Source: Hydrangea macrophylla
Taxonomy: Eukaryota > Streptophyta > Magnoliopsida > Cornales > Hydrangeaceae
Direction of reading: 5' to 3'
Assembly (NCBI GenBank): GCA_033977485.1
Contig: CM066988.1
Location: 71,663,169-71,727,168 of the forward strand
Length of the DNA stretch: 64,000 nucleotides
Positions 1 through 10,853 of this stretch are shown here, in pieces; the first letter of the stretch is position 1; each line of letters opens with the position of its first letter. A program made the position numbers and the translations under genes. The notes beneath the pieces are model-generated. The model was not told the origin of the DNA. It worked only from the letters and a program-made list of their open reading frames with translations, and searched no databases.

Positions 1-1043
1 GGGTAGTTTTAGGGTTAGATTAGGAGTAGATTAGGTTAGATTCTTATTTTTCTTCCTCTTTTCCATTGTTATATTGAAGATTATTGAAGATTCAAGTTGG
101 TTTCATGTTTATTACAAGTTATATTCAGATTATTCCAGGTTTTTCTTTTCCTTTTCTCTATTTGATTGTTTGTTAATCTAGCTATTATGATTACTCTAGT
201 TTGTTATTCCTGCATTAGTTTAATCATGTTTCCGTAGTTTAGACATTGGGAATATGTGATGAAATATTAATTTCTAGCCTCTGCCATGCAATCTTTGGAA
301 AACCTGGGTTCGATCGATCGAAGGTATTTTGATCGATCGAACCAGAGCTATAGCCAAGCGATCGAAGACATTTCGATCGATTGAAGGATGATGATGTCCA
401 ATCGATCGAGAGCACTTCGATCGATCGAACTTGCTAATTCCTGAGATGATTCTTTTAAGTATTCCATGACTTTCTATTTTAGAAATCTATCATCAAATTG
501 TCCCTATAAGCTCAACAGTGTTTTAGAACTTGAAGCCTTAAGGCTATTTTCTTCAATGTCTTTTGAAAATCACTTTGAATGCTAACACCATTTAGAGTGC
601 AAGTAATAACCATTGTTTTAAACCGTCTTCTAAGTATTTTAAATCACTTGTGATGATATAGTCCCGGTCATGAAAGGGCTATTGATTCTTTATCTTTAGA
701 AAAATACGGAATGCTGAAAAGGAATGAACTCCATAGAACGTTAATGAGTATGCATGGTAGATGGTTAGAATCAATGTGGATTCACGTATTTCCAACACTT
801 TTAATTTACTCGTTTAATTAATTATGTTTCTGTATGCTTTAGTTTATTGTTTAATTTAATTTAATTAAGTAGGATTCGTTAGAACCTCCACCCGTATATC
901 ATCTTTTTCCTTTTCTTTAGGTTATAACTTAGTAGACATTCTCCCTATTCCTTCCCTGTAGGATCGACCTAGACTTATCCAGTATTACTTGCACGATCAC
1001 CTACACTTGGGTGTTGCACAAAGAGCACACAATTTTTTAGTCG
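1..1043 (+). repeat. LTR-like remnant, possibly Tat/Athila-type gypsy
   Basis: No open reading frame of note. The stretch at about 880-1036 (CCACCCGTATATC ... GGTGTTGCACAAAGAGCACAC) resembles the end of long plant gypsy LTRs of the Tat/Athila group, which normally lead straight into a primer-binding site. Here the sequence is cut at about 1043 and abuts the terminal TGTCACA of the next element. The palindrome array at 309-440 lies inside it. The left boundary is outside the window. Family assignment is from memory of the motif and is weak. Confidence 0.35.
309..440. repeat. Three 44-bp units, each with two 14-bp TTCGATCGATCGAA-type palindromes
   Basis: Six palindrome copies are centred at 315.5, 334.5, 359.5, 378.5, 403.5 and 422.5. 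The spacing alternates exactly 19 and 25 bp, giving a 44-bp period. Only the palindromes are conserved; the sequence between them is not. Copies 1 and 6 are perfect, copies 2 and 4 have one or two changes, and copies 3 and 5 keep mainly one half. Confidence 0.85.
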
Positions 1044-1691
1044 TGTCACATAGAATCTAGGAACTAGGTTAATGAAATATCATATAACCCTAGAAATTTA
1101 CCCAAAACAATCCAATACACATTATTATACATAGAAATAGGAATTAAACTGTATCAATGCATAGAAAATCTACCTTGTTCTTGGGGAAAATCCAAAGAAC
1201 ACCCAAAAGTTTGGTTAGGGTGAGAGAAAGAGCTCTTAGTAGTCTTGAAGTATAGCTCTCAATCCTTCCAAAGCTTGGTCGTATAGCTCCTAGCACCTTG
1301 ATTCTTGAAGAAATTTGATGTTCAAGCTTGCTTCAATGGAGAAATTTGAGAGGGGAAGAAAAGGGAAGAAGAAGAAGATGAAGAGATGAAAGAATAATGG
1401 AAAAATGAAATAAGAAGTTGGGATTTGGGTCTCCAAATGGCCGGACACTCTAAAGAGAGGAGAGAGAAAGTGTATGAATTTTGTGTGGTTTAAACTTAAA
1501 GTAGCTAAAATGTGGGTCCCAAGATATGGTCCAATTGCTCAATGTTTTAAACATGTGGGTACATTATACCTATGTAAGTAACAATACAACAATTATTCTA
1601 CAAGTTAGGAAAAATAATATACCAAAAATAATGGGTCCAAATTCATGTGTAAATTACCACAATACCCCTTATTAAACTACGAGTCATTACA
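1044..1691 (-). repeat. 3' LTR of the gypsy element, internally deleted
   Basis: Positions 1051-1691 match 8863-9514 along their length, apart from substitutions and a 10-bp indel. On the minus strand the LTR begins TGTAATGAC directly after the polypurine tract. The outermost seven bases (1044-1050, TGTCACA) equal the outer end of the other LTR at 7071, so the missing 1.8 kb is an internal deletion with CA shared at the junction. Confidence 0.75.
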
Positions 1692-1705
1692 ATCTACCCC
1701 CCTTA
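1692..1705 (-). other. Polypurine tract of the gypsy element
   Basis: On the minus strand TAAGGGGGGTAGAT lies immediately before the 3' LTR start TGTAATGAC. This is the expected plus-strand priming site and fixes the inner LTR boundary at 1691. Confidence 0.8.
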
Positions 1706-1862
1706 AAAGAATTCCGCCCCGGAATTCGAATCATAAACAAGTCAATAACTACAAACCATCAATAAGTCACCAGATCAAATTAGTAGTAACTCACAATACA
1801 CATGACATGTTTAGAATAATATACTTCAATCGGCAAAGAGATGGGGATACGAGACCTCATCT

Positions 1863-3209
1863 CTGACTCTGTCTCCCAAGTCGATTCTTCAATATTGTGA
1901 TGGTTCCACTGAACTCGAACCAAAGGAATCGTCCGACCTCTAAGAATGCGGTCCTTCCTCTCAAGGATGCGAAGGGGTTGTTCCTCATAAGAAATGTCTT
2001 GATTTACTTCGATCTCTTTTGATACTTCTGCAACATCAAAACGTGAAAAACGTTATGAATCTTTGAAAGCTGAGGTGGAAGGGCCAATCGGTAGGCAACC
2101 TCACCAATCTTATCAAGAATCTCAAATGGCCCAATGAACCTCGTAGATAGTTTTCCCTTCTTCCCAAATTGAAGTACTCCACGTCTAGGTGAAACCTTAA
2201 GAAACACATGATCATCGAGATGGAGAGGCAGCGACTGACGACGACGATCGGCATATGACTTCTGACGACTCTGCGCGGTAATCAACCTTTTTCAAATAAT
2301 GTCAATCTTCTCGGATGTCTCACGGATCAGATCAGGACCCAAGATGGATGACTCACCAACCTCGGTCCAACACAAAGGAGATCTACAAGGTCGGCCATAC
2401 AAGGCCTCGTATGATGTCATTTGAATACTAGACTAATAGCTATTGTTGTAGGCGAACTCCACTATCGGCAAGTGGTCTTCCCAAGTGCCTCCAAAATCCA
2501 TAACGCAAGCTCGCAACATGTCCTCCAGAATCTGGATGGTGCGCTCGGACAGTCCATCTGTCTACGGATGAAATGTTGTGCTCAACAAAAGCTGGGTCCC
2601 CAAAGCCTTCTGAAGGCTCTGCCAGAATTGAGAAATGAACCTAGAGTCGCGGTCAGAAATAATAGACACTGGAACACCATGAAGCCTCACGATCTCACAA
2701 ACATATAGCTTACTGAGAGCATCAATAGAATCTGTCACTTTGATGGGCAAGAAATGTGCAGATTTGGTCAAACGGTCAATGATTACCCAAATAGCATCGT
2801 GCTAGCGATAAGTCCTCGGGAGTGCAGTGACAAAATCCATAGCGATATACTCCCATTTCCACTCAGGAATAGGAAGAGGCTGAAGTAAACCTGGAGGTCA
2901 TTGATGCTCGGCCTTTACTTGCTGACACATCAGACAGCTGGATATAAACTCTGCAATGGATCGTTTCATCACTTTCCACCAAAATTGACGACATAAGTCT
3001 TGATACATCTTCGTGCCACCTGGATGCACTGCTAGGCGAGAATGATGAAATTCTTTCAAGACTTTTTCACGACAAGCCGTAGGAACAAAAGGTCTACCTC
3101 TGAATCTTACACCATGCTCAGGACTGAAAGTCCACCCATCAATCGCTTCACCACTAGAAATATGTGATCGAAGTGACTCGGTCTCATCATCGGACTGCTG
3201 GGCCTCCAA
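1863..3209 (-). pseudogene. Gypsy integrase with C-terminal chromodomain (broken)
   Basis: The minus-strand segment 3209..2898 carries the integrase zinc-binding region (HHSRLAVHPGG ... SSCLMCQQVK, His and two Cys visible). Segment 2771..2562 holds the catalytic core with MTKSAHFLP and ISDRDSRF. Segment 2285..2004 is the C-terminal domain (GPFEILDKIGEVAYRLALPP, then FHVLMLQKY). After a frame change, 2036..1863 encodes ISYEEQPLRILERKD, then VRVQWNHH and ESTWETE, which is the chromodomain of plant chromoviruses. The domain is thought to guide insertion into heterochromatin. Several frameshifts and stops separate the pieces, so no functional integrase is made from this copy. Confidence 0.85.
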
Positions 3210-3212
3210 AAC

Positions 3213-4872
3213 TCAGCTCAAAAGTATCGGTTGAGCAACCAAAGCGAATAATGTAGCATGCCCATCGGCATCTGCAAGATGGACATCAAAGTCTCTAAGC
3301 TGTTGTAGCATGTTCCACTCTCGGATGGCTATAGAAGCCAATGTAGAACGAGGTTTCTGGCAAAGAGTGTCGGCCACGACATTGGCCTTTCCGGGATGAT
3401 ATTGTAGATCAAAATCAAAATCTTCCAAGTACTCCATCCATCGTCGTTGCCTCAAATTCAGGTCACGTTGTGTGAAGATATTCTTAAGGCTCTTGTGATT
3501 AGAGAAAACTTCAAATCGCTCACCATAGAGATAATGTCTCTAACTCTTCAATGCGAAGACCACAACAGCAAGTTCTAAATCGTGAGTAGGATAATTCGAC
3601 TTGTGAGGTTTCAACTATTGAGAACCATAGGCAACAACCTTGCCTCCTTGCATCAAAACACATCCAAGACCCTCTTTTGAAGCATCAAAATACACGGCAT
3701 ATTCTAATCCTCGCTCAGGTATAACTAGAATAGGCGTCGAGGTCAACTGAGCCTTCAACTGTTGGAAGGCTTGCTTGCAAGATTCGGTCCATGCAAAATT
3801 CGTTCCTTTACGTGTAAGCTTGGTCATAGGCATGGCTATGCATGAAAAATCCTTCACAAAGCGTCGATAATAACCCGCTAGTCCCAAGAAACTTCGAACT
3901 TCAAAAGCATTCTTCGGTGGTTGCCAATCCATCATAGCTTCAATCTTTGATGGATCCACAAAAACTCCATCACTAGACTCGACGTGCCCAAGAAACTTTA
4001 CTTCAGGTAGCCAAAATTCACACTTAGAAAAGTTGGCATACAAGCGGTGCTCTCTCAAAGTTTTCAAAATAATACGAAGATGCTCCTCGTGTTTCTCTCT
4101 AGAAGGCGAATATATGAGAATGTCGTCGATGAAAACAATAACAAACTTGTCAAGATAAGAATGAAATACACGATTCATCAAATCCATGAATGCGGCAGGA
4201 GCATACGTCAAACCGAAAGGCATCACAAGAAACTCGTAGTGACCATAACGTGAACGAAAAGTCGTCTTGCGAATATCTTGCTCTTGTTCCTCAATTGATG
4301 ATACCCCGATCTCAAGTCGATCTTCGAAAAACATGTTGACCCTCGAAGTTGATCAAATAGGTCGACGATCCTCGGAAGAGGGTACTTATTCTTTATTGTA
4401 GCTTGATTCAACTTGTGGTAGTCTATACATAATCGCAAAGATCCATCTTTCTTTTTGGCAAAGAGAACCGGCGCCCCCCAAGGCGAAGCACTAGGGCAAA
4501 TAAATCCTTTGTCCTGAAGATCTTCTAACTGAGACTTAACTCTTTCAACTCTGCAGGAGCCATTCAATACAGCGGAATAGAAATATGAGATGTACCAGGA
4601 ACAAGGTCTATTGTGAATTCGATCTCACGAATAGGTGGCAAGACAGGCAAATCCTCAGGAAATACGTCAATGAACTCACAAACAACAGGAGGAAACTCTC
4701 CACGAGTCACCCTATCCTCATCAACCAACAAGCTAGCCAGATAATCATTATGTCCTCCCCTCCCATGAAAAAGATGTAAGGACGGAGTCGGGAAGCTAGA
4801 ACGATCCCCCCCAAAAAAAATAAGTCTCTCCTGACGGAGCAAGGAAGGTGACTCTCCTACGAAAGCAATCAA
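3213..4872 (-). pseudogene. Gypsy reverse transcriptase and RNase H (broken)
   Basis: The linker motif [12 protein letters not shown] (4872..4564) leads into reverse transcriptase (4567..4223: [41 protein letters not shown]). The frame then shifts to 4334..3615 with [17 protein letters not shown], the FIDDIL catalytic box, [14 protein letters not shown], and the start of RNase H ([18 protein letters not shown]). The RNase H end is at 3455..3213 ([14 protein letters not shown]). At least two frameshifts and further stops break it. Gene order protease-RT-RNase H-integrase identifies Ty3/gypsy rather than copia. Confidence 0.9.
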
Positions 4873-5248
4873 TAAACGCGCGATAGGCGCTAAGCCAATC
4901 CATACTAAGTATCACATCGAAACTAGACATATCAATTATAATGAAGTAAATTCTAAGATTTTGGTCCGATATGATAAGCTCAAAATTCTGACATACAAGA
5001 TCTAGTGGAACCAATCCTCCAACGGGAGTGTCCACGGTGAGCACAGAACCTAAATGGTCTACCTCCAAACCTAACGCCGATGCAAATGCAGATGATATGA
5101 ATGAATGAGATGCCCTAGAATTGAACACAAGCAACGTACCTCGGATCACAGATGGTTCAAGAGTGTCCGAATATGTAGTAGTACCAAGATTGTAGACTTG
5201 CGGTGTGGCGGCAAGAGCTTGTTGTCCACCTCTGAAAGATCCTAGCAA
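4796..5248 (-). pseudogene. Gypsy aspartic protease with lost catalytic Asp
   Basis: Retropepsin-like segment of about 150 residues, with the flap/hydrophobic part [19 protein letters not shown] recognisable. Where this family has a D-S-G-A-S-H active-site loop, this copy reads FNSRASHSFIS: the catalytic Asp is Asn and the Gly is Arg. Both changes would abolish proteolysis. It is in continuous frame for its whole length but lies downstream of a stop in gag, and a frameshift separates it from the reverse transcriptase. Confidence 0.8.
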
Positions 5249-6512
5249 TGGGTACTGTTGACCCTTGGAAACACTAGGTCTAGAGCTCTGTGCAGTAGGT
5301 GGCGCAGGCAGGGATGGTAGGAGGGGAGGCCTAACACTCTACTGATGATGTCCCGTAATAGAAGGTGTAGATTGCACAGATTGCTTGTAGGGGCAGTTCT
5401 TGAGAAAATGATTGGGATCACCACAACCGAAACATACCCTTGGCCCTTGGTGATGTCCACCATGGGTCGATGTAGAATGCAAAGAACCCCGAGACTGTGA
5501 ACGTTGAGCTTGAGGCCGAGAAGCAGTGGGTACTGGATACGAATGTTGCGTAGTATATGAGGACTGTTGTTGCTGTCGAGGAGCCTCATACCTTGGCTTC
5601 TTGTTCTGAGGACCACTAGATGATTCAATTTGAGATCCCTTGATTGAAAGACGAGCATCTCTAATCTTCTTGGAACTATTATACTCCTCTTAAAAAATCA
5701 TTGCTTTCTGTACCACTTGGTTATAGGTCGGGAGCTCGAAACCCATAACGTTTCCACGAAGACCTGGTCGAAGTGCGCGTTCGAATGTTCTTGCCTTGGT
5801 AGTATCATTGGATGTGATATCGGGTGAAAATCGCGCTAAATCCCCAAAGCGTGCCTCAAAATCGACAACAGACATATCTCCTTGATGAAGAGACAAGAAT
5901 TCCACCCTCTTAGCATTGCGTGCATGGTCCGAAAAATACTTCCCAAGAAATAGGCTTTCAAAAATGCCCCAAGTCATGCCCTCAAGAGCATTTGTCGTCA
6001 AAACAAGGTCCCACCAAATCTGGGCTCTACCAGAGAATTGAAAAGTAGCGGCATCAATGCGGAGATGATCCTCTACGAGCCCAATATGATCAAAGATGCG
6101 AACAATCCTTTTTAGCCAAAGCTCAGCCCCGACTGGGTCAGGATCACCCGAGAAAGTGGGAGAATTATGCTTCTCGAACTCCCTCATCACTGATAGAACT
6201 CTAGGCTCCGCCAGTGCCAAAGGAACAACAGGCACCACAACAGGAGGAGGCTCCGGAGCCACTGAGGCGACAGGAGGAGGTGGCGGAATTTCATTTTGGG
6301 CCGCTCAGGCAGCTTGAGTGAACTCCCGCATAGCTTCAGCCATCTCACGAAAAAATTGAGCTCCCCCAGGAAGTCCACCAAAAGCATCGTCGGGAGCGGA
6401 GGAAGAAGAAAAAGCCTATACTCCACGGCCACCAACGCCAGTACGTCCTCGAGCACGACCTCTAGCACGACCTGCTGGACGGCCCCTAGCACAACCTCTC
6501 ACTCGAGGTGGC
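5249..6512 (-). pseudogene. Gypsy gag with CCHC zinc knuckle (broken)
   Basis: The probable start is the ATG at 6512..6510 (MPPRVRGCARGRPAGRARGR, an Arg/Gly-rich basic head). In-frame stops lie at 6418..6416 (TAG) and 6307..6305 (TGA). The retrotransposon gag core is at about 6190..5690 (FSGDPDPVGAELWLKRI ... QIWWD ... FLSLHQGDMSVVDFEARF). The zinc knuckle CFGCGDPNHFLKNC (CX2CX4HX4C) is at 5434..5393, followed by a TAG stop at 5341..5339 and then by the protease. The protein would coat element RNA and bind it through the knuckle. The stops are consistent with C-to-T decay. Confidence 0.85.
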
Positions 6513-7054
6513 ATCACTATACAAAATATAGCAAAAGCAAGTTAAGTAATTATCCATAGGCAACTGTAATGTCATAATACAATCCGATGTACTGCACTGA
6601 ACAATACCTAAGTAGCAACTCTACATGGCATGGTACATCGAGCGAATAATCCAAATAAGGAAACCCTCATATATATACTTTATAGCCTCGTGCAGTCGAT
6701 GGTAGATATTTTTCAGAGATGAACAACAGAGTGTAATGCGACAATACACAAGAAAGCACAAAGATGTAAGCACAAAGGCACATGGTCATGCGAGCATCTA
6801 ATCTTGAAGGCATGTAACATAAATCAAGAGAACATGCTCTCATCAAAACAATCCTAGATATGTTAATCTATTTCACATTGGCATTCTATTACATAATCAT
6901 GTAGGCATCCAATCATCTAAGCATGTCATCTCCTACGACAACTTCAACACATTCATTGAATCTATGTAATGAAATTAACACCTCAAAACACGAAGCGAAC
7001 GTCATATAAAGACCCAAAGGAACTCCCAGAGTACCAAGGTATTCGAACTCTGAT

Positions 7055-7067
7055 GGCTCTAATACCA
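7055..7067 (-). other. Primer-binding site (initiator Met tRNA) of the gypsy element
   Basis: On the minus strand TGGTATTAGAGCC lies three bases inside the LTR end at 7071. It differs by one base from the usual TGGTATCAGAGCC complementary to initiator methionine tRNA. It shows that the 5' LTR ends at 7071 and is therefore 2,444 bp long, not the 650 bp suggested by the direct repeat alone. Confidence 0.8.
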
Positions 7068-7070
7068 ATC

Positions 7071-9514
7071 TGTCACACCCTGAAATCAAAGAGAGCGGAA
7101 AAAAGGGGGGGAGAGAAAGAAATATAAATAACTTCCATAATGCCTTACCATGAAACCGAGATACGAAAAGTTTTTGGAAAGTAATTATTTTGAAAACAAG
7201 GTCTTAAAATATATGAAGGAGTGCTCATTAAAACATTGATGTCTCATAGGAGACTTATGCTCTAAATCTATGTATTCTACTGAGAGTTGGATCAAGCAGA
7301 GAAAGTTCGATTGAGCAAACTCTGGCCAGAGAAAAGTTTGATTGAGCGAACTATGGGCAGAGAGTTCACTCTATGGAAGTTAGATTAAGTAGAGGAAAGT
7401 TTGATTGAGCGAACTATGGGAAGAGAGTTCACTCCACAAAAGTTGGATTAAGCACAAAAGTTCGATTGAGAAAATTTTCGCATGAACTCTATACAATATT
7501 CAAAAAGAGTTTCTAACAAAAACAATATCGACCGCAAGTCGACGAAAAGAAGTTTAATAAGTAGAATTTAACAAATCCGACAAGGATTGATAGCTCAAAA
7601 GGAGATTATATTACATGCGTATACACTTGAAGATAAAGATAGAAGAGAAGTTCTTTACATCATACATGAAGTTTCGAATATGTACACAACACAACGACGC
7701 GGCTATCATGTGTCGGTCCCAAAAGAAAGTGAGTCTAGCTATTACAGATTTAATATACAATGTTCATATGAATTAGTACATGCAATTCTATTGATCTAGT
7801 CCTATTTTCTGGCAATTGATCATATAAATTACATGTCGCTCTATCCATCCACGAGCTAGCTCTCAAAACAAAGTCCTCCAATAAGAGGCTTCAAAAATGG
7901 ATACCTTTGATTCTACTCCTTACACGGACTTGGGGTCTTTCCCCTTGTCAATATTACCTGCAAAAGATTTGGAATCGTAGCCCCTTAGCACAACGGCTAA
8001 GTAGATAATGTATGTAAAGACACAGAGTAATTTCTATGACTAAGAATGAAATGCGATGCAGTGAGGTTGCCACCGAGGCAATGCAAATGTAAGGCTTCTT
8101 GGCCATGCATGTAATCGTTCACTCCCCTCGTTACCGGACTGCGAGCCAACCCCAACTGGGAATGTAGCATACTTCCGATAGCTAGTCGGCTATAAGTTAG
8201 CATTTGGCACATTCTTAGGTACGTCCACCTTGTCTCACATCACAACCCGCATCCGGATTTCCATGTCATTTCATTTTATGCCCTTCCTCATGAGGGGTCT
8301 TTTCAACGCATATCGTGTGTATGCAATGTCTTTGCCGAAATGGCACCCGATGAAATGAATCCCTTTGATTCACTCAACCAATGTCAAATACTTATGCAGT
8401 GTCATCTCCACTAATCATTGTACAATGCTTATGCATTATTGTCAAGAAATGAAAGGAACCATAATGAAATTCATATTATGAGCTCAAATTCAACATTAGC
8501 ACATTATGTTCTAAAACCGTACTAAGCTAGAATTAAGCACACTTTGCCCACATTGAATCACAAATGACATAGTTTGGATAGTAAATCATGATCTCTACAC
8601 ATGCAATCTCAATAACCAAAGCTAGCATTTCCAACATGAATTTTAACATGGATTTCAACTACCAAGTAGACAAGTAACCATATTGATACTAACTTAAGCA
8701 TGTAAATCATATAGTTTCATTTCTAAGTTAAGATATTAAAGAGAACTAGGTTAGGGAAAATTCATCTAATTCAAGAGTTTCACCCAATTAAGCAAGCTTT
8801 GTAATTCATACTTAGAAGGAGGAAATTAAATGCATCAATGGACACATGATCATGTATTCTCATAGAATCTAGGAACTAGGTTAATGAAATATCATATAAC
8901 CCTAGAAATTTACCCAAATCAATCCAATACACATTATCATACTTAGAAATAGGAATTAAATTGTATCAATACATAGAAAATCTACCTTGTTCTTGGAAAA
9001 AGTCCAAAGAACACCCAAAAGTTTGGTTAGGGCTAGAGAAGGGTGAGAGAAAGAGCTCTTAGTAGTCTTGAAGTATAGCTCTCAATCCTTCCAAAGCTTG
9101 GTCCTATAACTCCTAGCACCTTGATTCTTGAAGAAATTTGATGTTCAAGCTTGCTTCAATGGAGAAATTTGAGAGGGGAAGAAAAGGGAAGAAGAAGAAG
9201 ATGAAGAGATGAAAGAATAAGGGAAAAATGAAACAAGGAGGTGGGATTTGGGTTTCCAAATGGTTGGCCACTCTAAAGAGAGGAGAGAGAAAGTGTATGC
9301 ATTTGGTGTGATTCAAACTTAAAGTAGCTAAAATGTGGGTCCCAAGATATGGTCAAATTGCTCAATGTTTTAAACATGTGGGTACATTATACCTATGTAA
9401 GTAATAATACAAAAATTATTCTACAAGTTAAGAAAAATAATATACCAAAAATAATGGGTCCAAATTCATGTGTAAATTACCACAATACCCCTTAATAAAC
9501 TGCGGGTCATTACA
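7071..9514 (-). repeat. 5' LTR of the gypsy element (2,444 bp)
   Basis: Bounded by the primer-binding site on the left (plus-strand TGTCACACCC at 7071) and by TGTAATGACCCG read from 9514 on the minus strand. Only 8863-9514 has a counterpart in the 3' LTR; 7078-8860 is unique to this copy. The small open frames inside (for example 7587-7799 and 8212..7997) show no recognisable protein and I regard them as chance. Confidence 0.75.
7285..7470. repeat. Clustered AGTTNGATTNAGC motifs inside the gypsy LTR
   Basis: Motif copies start at 7285, 7304, 7335, 7378, 7398, 7441 and 7459, so three pairs lie 18-20 bp apart. The fuller forms read GTTCGATTGAGCAAAC and GTTTGATTGAGCGAAC, an inverted repeat GTTCG/CGAAC around a 6-bp centre. 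The array sits 215-400 bp from the LTR terminus, much as the CAGTCGACTG arrays do in the LTRs at 43119 and 53907. Confidence 0.65.
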
Positions 9515-10853
9515 ATAACCACGCATATTCGATTTGTTTAAGCTAACACTTAGTGAATAAAACAATATATGTACATGAATGATAAATATGCTCACATTCA
9601 CATTTCTACATTTCATACTAGTCTCTGGAGATCCCATGTGTACGTTCCATACTTCCTAATTCGCAACTCCTTGCTAATAAGTCCACATGAGAATGTAAGA
9701 CCCACGTTTCTTCTCTTCAAACATGCGACCTTATATCTATAACGGCTCCACAACGATGGCTTGATACACGCACTCATTTGACCCAAATAAGCAACTCAAC
9801 ATGCTCAAATGCATATCACCATACTCTCGGTAAACAAAACATTCTACCGTGCTATTGGGCCTACTTATCATATAGTTGCCTAATATGAACTACACAAAAT
9901 ATATCTATAATCTAACACATGCTTTTCATATCAAATATGAATACATGTCAAGAAATCATTCCAAAAACATAATTGAATCACTCACCTCCGAATAACGCTC
10001 TTAAACTACGATCCAAAGAAAATCCAAGCACAAAGAACGTGCAGAAGTTCGTCTAGTACAATTCCTATGGATCAAAAGTCCGATTATCAACTTTTAGGAA
10101 AAATTCTAGAAAATGACTTTTTGTAAAATTTGGTCAAACAGGGCCTAATAGGTATCAAAACAACAGCCTTACCTTAAGGAGCTCAAATATGAAATCTAGG
10201 AGAAAACAGACAGATGAAGGGTCGTCGTTTGTCGTCGGAAAGTTTGAAGCAACTATATCTCCCTTTGGCCTCTTTTTGAAACTTAGATCAAGAACTTATA
10301 AAAAATATGAAAGCTATCTCTATCTATATATAGACAACACTTCCGGAAATTGTATTTACCTCCCTGCAAGTTTTCAAAACTCCTAATCAGTCTCTGAAAC
10401 TTTCTACACAGCTAAATCATAGCTTCACAAGTGAAACCTTAAAATTATAAAAGTTTTCGTTTAAGTTCCGTTTGGTTGTTAAAATGCAAGTTTCAACATG
10501 ACTTTTTCGAAGTTGCTAATTAGTCTACCAAATTAATAGTGTGTTCATTCATCCTCACCAGGATGCTAAAATTAACAAGAGAAACATATTCTAAACTAGA
10601 AAATAATACAAATAGTGAAATACACAGGTAAACATTTATTTTCAGATAAACATTTAAGGTATTCCACAGTGAACGTCTAATACTCGGAGAGACTTCACAA
10701 CAAAAAAGCACTCGTCAACACAGTTTCAGAGGGTTTTCTAACACACACCTCGTGAGTCAAAACTCACTCAGACATGTGCCAAAATGCACAACACATCACA
10801 TTATCATGCATGACAATGCACTGAAATACAATAACACAAATACGGGTGTTATA
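9515..10853 (-). repeat. Partial LTR related to the solo LTR at 43119-45153
   Basis: The sequence from ATAACCACGCATATT at 9515 onward matches 43796-45153 with moderate divergence (for example TCACTCACCTCCGAATAACG, and CAGGTAAACATTTATTTTC). It ends GGGTGTTATA at 10853, exactly like the solo LTR. The half corresponding to 43119-43795 is missing; the gypsy element sits where it should join. The last 248 bp belong to the tandem triplication. Confidence 0.75.

Larger units (their letters stand above)
1044..9514 (-). mobile_element. Degenerate Ty3/gypsy chromovirus (Tekay/Del-like), minus strand
   Basis: Reading on the minus strand: 5' LTR (9514..7071), primer-binding site (7067..7055), gag, protease, reverse transcriptase-RNase H, integrase with C-terminal chromodomain, polypurine tract (1705..1692) and 3' LTR (1691..1044). 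Order and motifs are those of a plant chromovirus, and the 2.4-kb LTR fits the Tekay/Del clade. Reading frames are broken many times and the protease aspartate is lost, so the copy is dead. The two LTRs differ by several percent by eye, and the 3' LTR lacks about 1.8 kb present in the 5' LTR. The flanks (1039-1043 and 9515-9519) do not match, so no target-site duplication survives; one side has probably been rearranged. Confidence 0.85.

Noticed and set aside
1051..9514. Reading the gypsy LTR as only 640 bp (the direct repeat alone)
   Set aside because: The primer-binding site and LTR-end sequence are at 7055-7071, not next to 8863, so the LTR extends to 7071.
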